Positions 19,101-27,747 of a DNA stretch of 64,000 bases are shown here, in pieces. Both the position numbers and the translations under genes were made by a program. The stretch's first letter is position 1. Every line of letters starts with the position of its first letter. Origin of the DNA: an uncultured Saprospiraceae bacterium (GTDB lineage Bacteria > Bacteroidota > Bacteroidia > Chitinophagales > Saprospiraceae); contig CALFWW010000046.1 of NCBI GenBank assembly GCA_937928575.1, positions 1-64,000 on the forward strand, in the 5' to 3' direction. The notes beneath the pieces are model-generated. The model was not told the origin of the DNA, ran no database searches, and saw nothing but the letters and a program-made list of their open reading frames with translations.

Positions 19101-22100
19101 CCGGATTTGGTAGGACTTCGTTTTAATAACATTGATATTCCGAATAATGCCACGATCTTAGATGTTTATCTGGAATTCGAAGCAAGAGGAAATACTAGTG
19201 GTGCAATCGATCTGTATATATATTGTGAAGCGACAGATAATTCAGCTATATTTTCTACAAATAATTATGATTTAAGTAACCGTGCCAGAACAAATACTGG
19301 CGTTCCTTGGTCAAATGTTGAGCCATGGATAGGAGATAATTTTTATCAAACACCTCAACTTTCTACTATCGTCCACGAAGTAATTTCAAGGCCAGGATGG
19401 AATCAAGAAAATGCCATTACTTTTTTGATTGAAGGTCGTCCTAGTCCTAGACGCGCGGAGTCTTTTGGTGGAGAAGGAGGTGCAGGTCCTAAATTAGTAA
19501 TCGAATATGAGGTGGATTCAGGGTTCGGCAACCATTTTATTACTAGTATCGAAGAAGGTACATTGCCTACAGGTACAGAAATGACCACATCTAACATCGC
19601 AGTTACGACGTTTAGTGATTTTGTTCAATCAGATTGTGGAAATAATTTTGGATATCAAAGTTGTCCAGGTGGTTGTAGTCCGATTGCTGCGGATGACTAC
19701 GCTTCAACCGAGCTGGCAACTGCTGTCACAATAGATGTTTTGGCAAATGATACAGACGCCGATTTCGATATCAACCCAGCATCTGTATTTATTCCGTCCA
19801 ATGGTCCGATACCCAATGGAAATGTAACGATTATGCCAGGTAGCGGAGTGATTGAATACGAGCCATATCCGATATTTACGGGCCTGGATTCATTTTATTA
19901 TGTTGTTTGTGATTATTCGACGCCAATCATTAAATGTGATACGGCAACTGTTTTTGTAAATGTTGAATGTGCAGATACACCAAATGAAAAAATTATTTCA
20001 GGATATGTATTCAATGATTTTAATGGAGATGGCAATCATTTTGCAAATGAAAATGGAACAGGGAATATCAAAGTATACCTACATGAAGATCTCAATCAAA
20101 ATGGAATATGGGATGCAGGTGACACAACAATCGATTCAATAATTTCAGATGCGAACGGATTTTATCAATTCTCAATGCCATTGACCAGTCCTACTCAAAG
20201 TTTTTTCAGAGATATAAGTGGTGGAAAAGATGATGCGGAAGAAAGTTTGGTTACTGGTGGCGTTTTAGTAGGTGGTACTTCAATGGGTTTGGGTCATGAT
20301 GGCGATTTACAAATGGTAGGGCTTCGATTTAATAACATTGATATTCCGTCCAACTCAAATATTCTGGATGTTTATCTTGAATTTTATGCAAGAGGATTTT
20401 CATGGTTGGCTACCGATCTTACCGTACATGGCGAGGATATAGATAACTCAATAGAATACGCCAGTTCCAACTTTAATATCACGAATCGAAATAAAACAGA
20501 TGCCAGTGTTCCATGGAATAATGTTCCAGTATGGTACGATAATAATTTTTATCAAACACCTAATTTATCACCAATTGTCCAAGAGATAATTTCCAGACCC
20601 GGCTGGACAGCAGGAAATAATATGTCAATGTTAATCGATGGTGGACCAGAAAGAAGAAGAGCAGAAACTTATGAAAGTACTGGAGGACCGCCAGCCAGAT
20701 TAGTTATAATCTATAAAGAAAGCACCTACGGAAATCATTTTATCACCAGTATTGATACCAACGGTTTGCCTGAAGGAACAGAAATGACAACCGATAACAA
20801 TGAAGTCGCGACATTCAGTGCTACCAACACTTCAGATTGTGGTAATAATTTTGGATACAATTACTCACATCTAAATCCTTTGGCTATTGGAGATATTAAT
20901 GCAACAGAATATAACAATCCAGTAGCAGGAAATGTCTTGACAAATGATCAGGCCGTTAGAGGTTTTGATATAGATACACAACCGTTTGATGTTTATGGAG
21001 GTAGTGTTGTCATCCATCAAAATGGAAATTATACATTCACTCCTCAACTTGATTACGTCGGTGAGGCAGGTTTTTCCTATCAAATCTGTGATAGTGTTCA
21101 CCCAAGCTTATGCGATTCTACTACTGTAATAATTGACATTATTGATTGTTTTTCAGTCAATCAAAATCAAGTGATTGGAATGGAGGATTGCTTTCTTCAT
21201 GAAAATATCTTCAAATTATCAGCCAATCTCTTGTCGAATGATCAAGATGTAAACGGAAGTAATTTGCAAATTAATACGACCCCGATCACCTATCCATCAA
21301 AAGGTGTTTTGACAATTAATAGTGATGGTACTTTCATTTACCAGCCAAATACAAATGCTCAAAAGGAAGATGAATTTTCTTATCAAGTTTGCAATGATCT
21401 CAATCCTCAAGCTTGCGATACAGTTACGGTGAATATCTTTCTAATTGATTTTACAAGCGAACCGAATATCTATGCAACGGACGATGCAAATATAGGAGCA
21501 ATAGGAGATACGCTTAGTGGCAATATCGTTGCGAATGACAACTTAACGAATGCAAACACATTCCTAGTTGACATCGTACCTATTGTCGCTCCTCAACATG
21601 GAAGTCTAACGCTTGATGCAACCGGAAACTACCAATACATCCCGGACCAAAACTATGTTGGCAATGATCAATTTTTGTACAAAGTTTGTGACAATATTTC
21701 TAATACAACTTGCGATACAGCAACCGTTTACTTGACCATCCTTGATGATAGAATTCATTTAGATTTTCGGGTAATGCTCCAAGGTGCCTTACATGGAAAT
21801 ACGGATACTTTAATGAGAGCGGATCTTGTAAATCAAAATTTGGTGCCTTTGGTTCAACCGTACTCTGTTGACTTTAATCCATTGTTCTCCAATAGATTGA
21901 CACATGGAAATGGAGGGCATGAAGTCACTACAAACGCTATACTGAGTGCCAATACCTCAACCAAAGATGCGATCGTTGATTGGGTTTTGATAGAGCTTCG
22001 AGACCCAGTAGATTCCGTTACAGTCATCAAATCAATATCCGCACTTGTTCAACGTGATGGTGACATAGTTGACGCCAGATCAGGAGGTAATCTATATGAA

Positions 22101-22577
22101 AAAGACTTAATTGGTCAGTTTTTTGTATGTATAAAACACAGAAACCATTTGGGAGCAATGACCGCTTCTCCAATTGTCATAAATGGAAAAAAAGCTACTG
22201 TTGATTTTACAACTTTGACCAGCAGCGAACTTTTTCACTTTGATGGCTATGATGGATTAGAACAAACTTCCGCAAATGGTTTAAACGCGCTTTGGGCAGG
22301 AAATGCCAATGCAGATACAAAGGTCAAGTACGACGGTATGCTAAATGACCAAATCATATTAGTAGGTGAGATTATCACATCCCCAGGTAATCCCGATTCA
22401 AACTTGAATTATAACAATACAATTGGATATTATCAAGGCGACATCAATATGGATGGCAAAACCAAGTACGATGGCGTATTGAACGATAGAATTATAATTC
22501 AATTTATCAACCTTACTTATCCAAATAATATCGGTTTATTAAATAACTATAACTTGTTAATAGAGCAAGTTAAGTAG
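13107..22577 (+). CDS. 3156-residue modular surface protein with Ser-Thr linker, cadherin-like and SdrD-B-like domains and a dockerin-like C-terminal module
   Basis: The start is a GTG; the ATG at 13143 is a real alternative and keeps the hydrophobic export segment (MKLFSLTIFSIAAIGSGYVV). Then come a Ser-Thr repeat linker (~49-70), a jelly-roll-like module, three Ig-like domains (~540-810), and a cadherin-like domain. A large module follows at ~885-1365 (hallmarks YDHWEDGYEPDLS and STEIWGDGN) that recalls modules in other large bacterial surface proteins. The rest alternates cadherin-like (ANDxDxNGD) and SdrD B-like (DxNxDG) domains. A 180-residue module containing VGLRFNNIDIP occurs twice. 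The last 275 residues (~2882-3156) match those of the next protein and hold two dockerin-like loops. No T9SS tail was recognised. Probably secreted and calcium-stiffened; the ligand is unknown. Confidence 0.82.
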   Translation: MKRAAEILSVFKMKLFSLTIFSIAAIGSGYVVHENVFLNDNFNQPIPSLSTSTSTSTSTSTSTSTSTSTSVSSSGVVFKHLYLSGTNQSLDRIDPVATNNTITQTATFPGFVTNDHFILDQFLNSNFAGNNGSQSYLNNWQEEGEFDGPFSGVVQTVNSGNCPAGNCLRFGGFNVNLNGAAVRRMADLSGAISADLNIESFRTGVGGTNAAVDLEISKDGGATWVTLKTYSLNSFDSNVVLDAFDIIDYISPNTQIRFIGSGTTSLLSSWIYFDNIQIGIKTPEGTNMVSFSQLPALCDDLNIVETDFITVNTYVNDLANSLSANPNVIAKLSYGDNDIITLTSPIYDNSSNLITWSDILPTSSLIPAGAAIELEISTSDHTLNFEVLYDSKEFPSKIELPVSTFIDVVAYEIYDAPYPNGNILTSTSAGTTIYLRAEVEDPFGYADITALHFDDSNNLYPGEAVDSFGCTKIYEYALTAPNIDGQYTTKTIASEGFEGTVESNLPNAIDICIYNITVPVFDQGSSLDRCKGEEVLNFNATSSFSTDIRYHLDAESLAGGVEIDSIFGKVVFNPTYDGTTVITATAYGCGGSLSSNFIINTFKDVEIPVFELGTSSERCVGANVELISASTLYSTSTLYSLDSLSILGGVEIVEENGKVSFPSSWTGNTIVYATAQGCNGPTTAAHVITTNASVVAPTFVLGSDSENCFTAPLVYEVTSPNDDTIIFTIDATSEAAGVTIDSLTGYLVFEISYPGPITIKAIAEGCNGTAIGVHVVKLSNDCAPIAEDDQILVDVGESAFEDVLANDFDINNDIDPTTLTIVQQPINGTVTIANGEVIFSPIGNFVGNDEFVYQICDEQGNCDKATVYINIVENIHDPCVQANQLQEFYLPFPEEQLYASFRDASCDAGAQHSANVRSVIAIKTPYPTIFIKYDHWEDGYEPDLSRPIQASTEIWGDGNLTNGIAPGYPNDILIAGSSIILDNTFDYTPPRDPSIIVHDGKDKIVSSSDITISKISGDEPLFLFQAAKTSIYDTDRFGTSFTIPFGEDLGNEFQYTALFIRAMKDGTIVNVDVAGDGIIDANDQTAILNEGEVLFVEGDPNNVNQLNDLKSGALVTASEKVGLDVLFGGLDCYGTRNINLQPAAFYSSTYYTPVPTVNADAPAKIYMYNKYDYDLTINWTSKNNSGSFDIAAESPTPVLLPNYETAYKFENLGGESFVAIEVIDSDNNGASYDWAFSLTGAEQLSDFTSIAWAPGSSDGSRNDGPIWVTPAANTTLYVKLDGDVTSGSPNVAPCGRSYDIAQSINEFEAYRLLDNTDNDQSGMALFTCDGTSFFSVFGEDPSTAVLGSPSMDVGTTMEPLCSERLILANEDDYSTPVATPIDIPVLDNDDSFLATIDPNKLYTNGLLQPLNGTTSIDASTHRIIYTPNPGWEGIEYFEYEICSVEDDYLCDVALVSVYVGNCNSNAITVVASGFTYYESIPDNGTYDGEPTVENIDVSLYWDENSNGEIDTPQDTLILSTTSNISGYYEFNFRLLGDFIIQVDENNGGFSPGTLNTVSVSFSSLNSCENDFYLGLSPIVNPIDDLLTTVVNSNFSGNVVNNDLGDINISSISIGEIHPSNGTVMMNSNGIMDYSPNLDFIGLDSFNYQICSNLDPNLCDSAMVYLNVLCPVVDGVNQITGTVFFDNNQDGIRDLSDDGYPFVSIMLYMDENQDGLLDASDTFVSATSTDENGNYQFLTTPVDFILTVDRASVPGISMTTDNIEIVHFSTSGQSDCVNNFGLFDCVASCPPEAIDDYATTEVSQSITIDILANDFDANGDLDATSVAIPNNSPIPNGTLSINSIDGSITYLPNSTFAGQDIFYYEVCDLSTPTILCDTAVVYINVSCAIIPNQNLISGYVFEDLNGDGAFNFGENGGENIKVYLHEDINQNGLLDADEAPIDSINSSINGAYQFELTQSIPPTVMVQHISVAEDDAEERLSDGATFLLSNDLDFGDDGDPDLVGLRFNNIDIPNNATILDVYLEFEARGNTSGAIDLYIYCEATDNSAIFSTNNYDLSNRARTNTGVPWSNVEPWIGDNFYQTPQLSTIVHEVISRPGWNQENAITFLIEGRPSPRRAESFGGEGGAGPKLVIEYEVDSGFGNHFITSIEEGTLPTGTEMTTSNIAVTTFSDFVQSDCGNNFGYQSCPGGCSPIAADDYASTELATAVTIDVLANDTDADFDINPASVFIPSNGPIPNGNVTIMPGSGVIEYEPYPIFTGLDSFYYVVCDYSTPIIKCDTATVFVNVECADTPNEKIISGYVFNDFNGDGNHFANENGTGNIKVYLHEDLNQNGIWDAGDTTIDSIISDANGFYQFSMPLTSPTQSFFRDISGGKDDAEESLVTGGVLVGGTSMGLGHDGDLQMVGLRFNNIDIPSNSNILDVYLEFYARGFSWLATDLTVHGEDIDNSIEYASSNFNITNRNKTDASVPWNNVPVWYDNNFYQTPNLSPIVQEIISRPGWTAGNNMSMLIDGGPERRRAETYESTGGPPARLVIIYKESTYGNHFITSIDTNGLPEGTEMTTDNNEVATFSATNTSDCGNNFGYNYSHLNPLAIGDINATEYNNPVAGNVLTNDQAVRGFDIDTQPFDVYGGSVVIHQNGNYTFTPQLDYVGEAGFSYQICDSVHPSLCDSTTVIIDIIDCFSVNQNQVIGMEDCFLHENIFKLSANLLSNDQDVNGSNLQINTTPITYPSKGVLTINSDGTFIYQPNTNAQKEDEFSYQVCNDLNPQACDTVTVNIFLIDFTSEPNIYATDDANIGAIGDTLSGNIVANDNLTNANTFLVDIVPIVAPQHGSLTLDATGNYQYIPDQNYVGNDQFLYKVCDNISNTTCDTATVYLTILDDRIHLDFRVMLQGALHGNTDTLMRADLVNQNLVPLVQPYSVDFNPLFSNRLTHGNGGHEVTTNAILSANTSTKDAIVDWVLIELRDPVDSVTVIKSISALVQRDGDIVDARSGGNLYEKDLIGQFFVCIKHRNHLGAMTASPIVINGKKATVDFTTLTSSELFHFDGYDGLEQTSANGLNALWAGNANADTKVKYDGMLNDQIILVGEIITSPGNPDSNLNYNNTIGYYQGDINMDGKTKYDGVLNDRIIIQFINLTYPNNIGLLNNYNLLIEQVK
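13253..13316 (+). repeat. Hexanucleotide microsatellite (ATCTAC)n coding Ser-Thr repeats
   Basis: Nearly eleven perfect copies of a 6-bp unit in 64 bases, translated as alternating Ser and Thr just after the export signal of the giant protein. Slipped-strand changes of one unit add or remove two residues and never shift the frame, so this tract can tune linker length rather than switch expression. Confidence 0.95.
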
Positions 22578-22682
22578 CAATATATTTTACACCTTAATTA
22601 CATAAAAGCTCTTCTATAATTTACCCTCGTTTAATTAATTCAATCGTTGAAAAATTAATAGAAAAAATTTAATTAAAACATT

Positions 22683-25600
22683 ATGAAAGTTTTTAAGACG
22701 CTTATTTTATTTTTATTCTCAATGGCTGGCTTCTTCAATGCTCAAGGTCAAGATATCGATTTTAATGTTCGATACAATGGAGTAGCCAATGTCTATGAAG
22801 TTTATGCCAGACCAACATTTACAGATCCATTTTACTTCGTTGGAGGTGGTAGTCAAGTAACTGTTTTATTACCATCATCTATTGGAGATACCCCAATTGC
22901 CGTGACGCCAATAAATGGAGGTTTGTGGTCCGATAACTCCCAACTTTATGCCCCATCTGCTGATCCCGCTCATGATTTTCATGGCATCGCAACGAATGGA
23001 GCACCCGTAGCTTTCGTAGCTGGAGTTGAATTGTTACTTTATACATTCGTTTTACCTGATGGTTGTGTGTCCGAAATTAGATTGTTTGAGAATGGTTCAG
23101 ATCCAGCTTCATCGGATCCAGGTATGAATGGAGGTGATTTTGAAATGTTTTTTGCAAATGTGTTTGATCCATTTACCAATGATTGGAATTCCAATTACGT
23201 AAATGGTGGACTTGTATGTCCAAATGCACCACTTGTTTTGCCTAATCCAATTACAATCTCGCAAGGAAGTACAGCGAATCAATGTATGCCGATTTTAGAT
23301 CTCAATCCATTGGATGCATTTACCGCAACTTTATGTAATGGAAGCCCTGCAAATGGGACAACCACTTTAAATGTAACAGACTATACACTTTGCTTAGAAT
23401 ATACACCAAGTGGTAACTTTACAGGACAAGATGATATTTGTATCATTGTTTGCGATATGGCAAATTTATGTGATACGGTTTCAGTTCCAGTAACTGTTTT
23501 GCCAGCTTTAGAAAATTGTACAGATCAGACACCACCAATCGTAATTGCAACACCTATTACAGTCGCACAAGATTCAACAACGACCGTGTGTACTAATATT
23601 TTAGACCATAATGTAGGAGATAGTTTTACCGCTTTACTTTGCGGAGGTACGCCATTAAATGGAAGTGTTACAACGACGGTTATTGCCGATGTTTTATGTA
23701 TTGAATATACACCGAATACAGGTTTCACAGGGACAGATGATCTGTGTATACAAGTTTGTGATCCACTTAATAATTGTGATTTCGTCAATATTCCAGTATC
23801 AGTAATTGCAACACCAGTTGCTGCAGATGTAGCTCAGAACCCAGTATTAGTAATGCCACCTTTGGTAACGCAAGAAGATATAACGCATACGATTTGCGGT
23901 CCTATTATCGATGCAAATATAACAGATGCACATACGGTAACAATATGTGGTCAAGGAAACAATGGGACAGCAACGGCAACAGTTGACAATGCAGGTCACG
24001 AGTTATGTTTGACTTATGATCCAAATCCTAATTTTGCTGGTAGAGATAGTGTTTGTGTAGAAATTTGTGATCAGGCTTCACTTTGTTATTCTCTAATGGT
24101 CCCAGTTGAAGTCACTACCGCTAATGATGCGCCAATAGCAGTGAATGATGTAAATTTAACGCAAATTGAAACGGCTGTCAGCGGTGTAGTTTTGACAAAT
24201 GATTTTGATGTGGAAGGTCATAATTTGACCATCAGTACCACCCCTTTAAATGTCATGAATGGTACCGCTGTCATTGATGCAGCAGGAAACTATACTTTTA
24301 CACCAAATAATGGATTCGTTGGAGATGCTTCTTTTGAATACGAAATTTGTGATGATGGTTGCCCTTCAAGATGTGCTATCGCATTGGTCGTTATTTCTGT
24401 TTTTGATAATGTCGATCCTAATAATAACAATATAGTTGCAATACCTGATAATTACGGAATGTTTAGCGATAATGTTTTAATTTCTAATCTTGTCGCAAAC
24501 GATTATGATCCAGATGGCGATAATATTATTATTAACACGACTCCAATTACAAATCCAACAAATGGTTTGGTTGTGATAAATCCAGATGGAACATTTACCT
24601 ATACACCAAACGCAGGATATTTTGGAACAGATACCTTTGAATACTTAATATGCGACGATGGTTCTCCTGTTGCTTGTGATCAAGCTTTGGTTACGATCAA
24701 TATATTTGAATCTACCAATACGAATAGTACATTTGCAGTTGATGATGCAACTGCTGGAGAAATTAATAATTTGCAAGCTGGTAATGTATTGACCAATGAT
24801 TATGATCCAGAAGGAGACAACATCTTGGTAAACACAACTCCAGTTGTAAACGTAACAAACGGTACACTTACCTTGAATGCGAATGGTACTTATACTTATC
24901 AGCCAAATACAGGATTTATTGGAAATGATTTTTTCGTTTATGAAATCTGTGATGATGGATCACCTGTAGCATGTGATATGGCAACGGTATACATCGCTGT
25001 ACTCGATTCAAAAGACACACCTATTGTCATCACAAATCCGATAACAGTTGATATGGATGATGTGGTAAGTATTTGTGCACCCATTATCGATCCTAATGCT
25101 GGAGATACTTTTGTATTGACCCCGTGTGCTGGCTCACCAGCAAATGGAAGTGTAAATGTAGGTCTGGTAAATGGAAATGTTTGTGTAGACTACACGCCTA
25201 ATATCGGATATGTAGGTACAGATGAGTATTGTGTGATCGTATGTGATCAAACCAACAGATGTGATACTGCAATATTTCCAATTACCGTTGTTCCTCCAGT
25301 ACAACCTGCAACTTTAGCGGATGCACCGGATGCGATTATCACGCCAATAACGGTTGCGCAAGATTCTAGTGCTTATGTATGTTCCACCATTTTAGATGGA
25401 AATGCGGGAGAAACTTTTACGGCATCTTTATGCAATGGAACTCCTGCCAATGGAGCAGTGAATATCAGTTTTTCAGGAAATGAATACTGTATTGAATATA
25501 CACCAAATACTGGATATGCTGGAACTGATCATCTTTGTCTTATTATTTGTGATGCGGGAGGAGATTGTGATAACATCATAGTTCCGGTATCTGTAGTGCC

Positions 25601-27632
25601 AACACCACAAGTAGACGCGATACCTCAAAATCCAATTCTTGTGATGCCGCCGGTGGTTACTTACGAAGATGTAAACGGAAATGCTTGCGGTACAATCATT
25701 GACGCAAACGTTTCAGATACACATACCGTCTCTATCTGTGGTGCAGCTGCAAATGGAGTTGCAACCGCAACAGTAGACAATGCTACTAATAGTTTATGTG
25801 TCGATTACGATCCTAATTCTAATTTCATTGGTTCAGATGAAGTTTGTGTGGAAGTATGTGATCAGAGTGGTTTGTGCTATAACATGTTAGTTCCAATTGA
25901 AGTGATCCCAGTAAACGATCCTCCAATTGCAATTGATGATATCAACAATACACAAGTCAACATCCCTGTTGGCGGAAATGTATTGACTAATGATTCTGAT
26001 CCAGAAGGAGATAATTTAACAGTAACTACCACCGTATTAAATCCGATGAATGGTACCGTAACTATGGATCCATTTGGTGTATATACTTTCACACCTGCCC
26101 CAGGATTTATTGGTACTGGATCATTTGAATATGAAGTTTGTGACGATGGAAATCCAATAGAATGTGATACTGCATTGGTGACAATTGAAGTAATTGACGT
26201 TACCAATCCAAACAATAATGGGGTATTAGGTGTGCCTGATCATTTTACAACAGAAGATGATTCTCCACTTACTGCTGATGTGTTGGCCAATGATTCTGAC
26301 CCTGATGGAGATAATCTAACAATAAATACAACACCTGTTACAATTCCAGCGAATGGGACATTGGTAATCAACCCAGATGGTACTTTTAATTATGTACCAG
26401 TGCTCGGAGTGTATGGTGTTCAGACGTTTAGTTATCAAGTTTGTGATGATGGGACACCTCAAGTATGTGATATTGTTCCTGTAACGATTACTGTTCTTGA
26501 AGGGGATAATACAAACAGTTTGTTTGCCACAGATGATTTTTATATCGGAGATGAAGATGAAACGATTACAGGAAATTTAGTCCTCAATGATAATGATCCA
26601 GAAAATGGAGTCTTATCTGTGAATACAACGCCAGTGGTAGCTCCAACAAATGGTACCCTTACTTTAAATCCAAATGGTACTTTTACGTATGTACCTAATC
26701 CGGACTTTACTGGAAATGATCAATTCGTGTATACCGTGTGTGATGATGGTACACCTACCGCATGCGATGAAGCCACCGTTTACATCACCATCTTAAATGT
26801 TTCAACAGAATTAAGACTAAAAGTAATGTTGCAAGGTGCATTGTATGGAACGACAGACAATTTGATGAGATCGGATTTAGTAACGCAAAATTTAGTGCCA
26901 CTAGCTCAACCTTATGATCCTGCAACAGAACCAGCTTTTGCACAACGTTTCAACCATGTTATTGGTGGAAATGAAGTTACAACTGACGCCGTATTGAATG
27001 CCAACGCAGGCACATCAGATGCAATTGTGGATTGGGTCTTTGTTGAGTTAAGGGATGAGACAGATTCAATTACGGTAATACGTACACTTTCTGCATTGGT
27101 ACAACGAGATGGTGATGTTGTGAATGCTGCTGATGGAGGAGTAATTTATGTGGATAGTTTACCGACTAATTTCTTCGTCGTAGTCAAACACAGAAATCAC
27201 TTAGGGGCGATGACTGCAAGTCCAGTTGTTAGCGTCGCTAAGGTTTCAGCATTTGATTTTTCCGCTGCAAATGCTGCAAGATTGTACCATACAGCAACAG
27301 GATATGACGGAGCTGAACAAGTTACTTACGGAGGTCACCAAGCATTATGGGCTGGTAATTCCAACGCCGACGGAAAGGTGAAGTATGATGGTACAACCAA
27401 TGATCGAATCATTGTTAATGCGAATGTAATTTTAGATCCAGGTAATACTTCGAATACATTGAACTTCAATAATGCAATCGATTATTATCTAGGGGATGTG
27501 AATCTGGATGGAAAAGCGAAATACGACGGAATCAATAACGATAGAATCTTATTGCAATCGGGTGTATTAACTTACCCACTTAACACAGCATTCTTAAATA
27601 ACTACGATTTAATGATCGAGCAAGTTAAGTAA
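22683..27632 (+). CDS. 1649-residue repetitive surface protein: shared N-module, twelve Cys-bearing cadherin-like domains, dockerin-like C-terminal module
   Basis: Signal peptide (MKVFKTLILFLFSMAGFFNAQ) followed by the module shared with the proteins at 5590 and 27748 (~22-180; hallmarks GGGSQVTVLLP and HDFHGIATNGAP). Residues ~181-1374 are twelve cadherin/Big-like domains. Six use the pattern ITVAQDS...GTDDLCIQVCD and six the VLTNDxDPEGDNL...FEYxICDDG pattern. They form two consecutive six-domain blocks of the same order and almost the same length (~598 and ~596 residues). Conserved Cys pairs suggest disulfides, fitting an extracellular site. The C-terminal 275 residues match those of the upstream giant, with two GxxNxDxKxKYDGxxNDRI loops at ~1556 and ~1602. 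No T9SS tail is seen. It lies 105 bases after the giant's stop and ends at a strong terminator. Confidence 0.85.
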   Translation: MKVFKTLILFLFSMAGFFNAQGQDIDFNVRYNGVANVYEVYARPTFTDPFYFVGGGSQVTVLLPSSIGDTPIAVTPINGGLWSDNSQLYAPSADPAHDFHGIATNGAPVAFVAGVELLLYTFVLPDGCVSEIRLFENGSDPASSDPGMNGGDFEMFFANVFDPFTNDWNSNYVNGGLVCPNAPLVLPNPITISQGSTANQCMPILDLNPLDAFTATLCNGSPANGTTTLNVTDYTLCLEYTPSGNFTGQDDICIIVCDMANLCDTVSVPVTVLPALENCTDQTPPIVIATPITVAQDSTTTVCTNILDHNVGDSFTALLCGGTPLNGSVTTTVIADVLCIEYTPNTGFTGTDDLCIQVCDPLNNCDFVNIPVSVIATPVAADVAQNPVLVMPPLVTQEDITHTICGPIIDANITDAHTVTICGQGNNGTATATVDNAGHELCLTYDPNPNFAGRDSVCVEICDQASLCYSLMVPVEVTTANDAPIAVNDVNLTQIETAVSGVVLTNDFDVEGHNLTISTTPLNVMNGTAVIDAAGNYTFTPNNGFVGDASFEYEICDDGCPSRCAIALVVISVFDNVDPNNNNIVAIPDNYGMFSDNVLISNLVANDYDPDGDNIIINTTPITNPTNGLVVINPDGTFTYTPNAGYFGTDTFEYLICDDGSPVACDQALVTINIFESTNTNSTFAVDDATAGEINNLQAGNVLTNDYDPEGDNILVNTTPVVNVTNGTLTLNANGTYTYQPNTGFIGNDFFVYEICDDGSPVACDMATVYIAVLDSKDTPIVITNPITVDMDDVVSICAPIIDPNAGDTFVLTPCAGSPANGSVNVGLVNGNVCVDYTPNIGYVGTDEYCVIVCDQTNRCDTAIFPITVVPPVQPATLADAPDAIITPITVAQDSSAYVCSTILDGNAGETFTASLCNGTPANGAVNISFSGNEYCIEYTPNTGYAGTDHLCLIICDAGGDCDNIIVPVSVVPTPQVDAIPQNPILVMPPVVTYEDVNGNACGTIIDANVSDTHTVSICGAAANGVATATVDNATNSLCVDYDPNSNFIGSDEVCVEVCDQSGLCYNMLVPIEVIPVNDPPIAIDDINNTQVNIPVGGNVLTNDSDPEGDNLTVTTTVLNPMNGTVTMDPFGVYTFTPAPGFIGTGSFEYEVCDDGNPIECDTALVTIEVIDVTNPNNNGVLGVPDHFTTEDDSPLTADVLANDSDPDGDNLTINTTPVTIPANGTLVINPDGTFNYVPVLGVYGVQTFSYQVCDDGTPQVCDIVPVTITVLEGDNTNSLFATDDFYIGDEDETITGNLVLNDNDPENGVLSVNTTPVVAPTNGTLTLNPNGTFTYVPNPDFTGNDQFVYTVCDDGTPTACDEATVYITILNVSTELRLKVMLQGALYGTTDNLMRSDLVTQNLVPLAQPYDPATEPAFAQRFNHVIGGNEVTTDAVLNANAGTSDAIVDWVFVELRDETDSITVIRTLSALVQRDGDVVNAADGGVIYVDSLPTNFFVVVKHRNHLGAMTASPVVSVAKVSAFDFSAANAARLYHTATGYDGAEQVTYGGHQALWAGNSNADGKVKYDGTTNDRIIVNANVILDPGNTSNTLNFNNAIDYYLGDVNLDGKAKYDGINNDRILLQSGVLTYPLNTAFLNNYDLMIEQVK

Positions 27633-27638
27633 TAATAT

Positions 27639-27689
27639 AAACTGCCTGTTGTACTACTTGTAGGACAACAGGCAGTTTATAATTTTTTT
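27639..27689 (+). terminator. Rho-independent terminator after the 1649-residue protein
   Basis: A perfect 14-bp stem (AAACTGCCTGTTGT at 27639-27652 with its complement at 27665-27678), a 12-base loop and a following T-rich tract. It separates this gene from the next surface-protein gene, which must have its own promoter in 27690-27747. Confidence 0.9.
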
Positions 27690-27747
27690 GAAAACGAATT
27701 TGATGAAGGCTTAAAATCTGGCATCAAATTGCTTATAATATTTGTCT

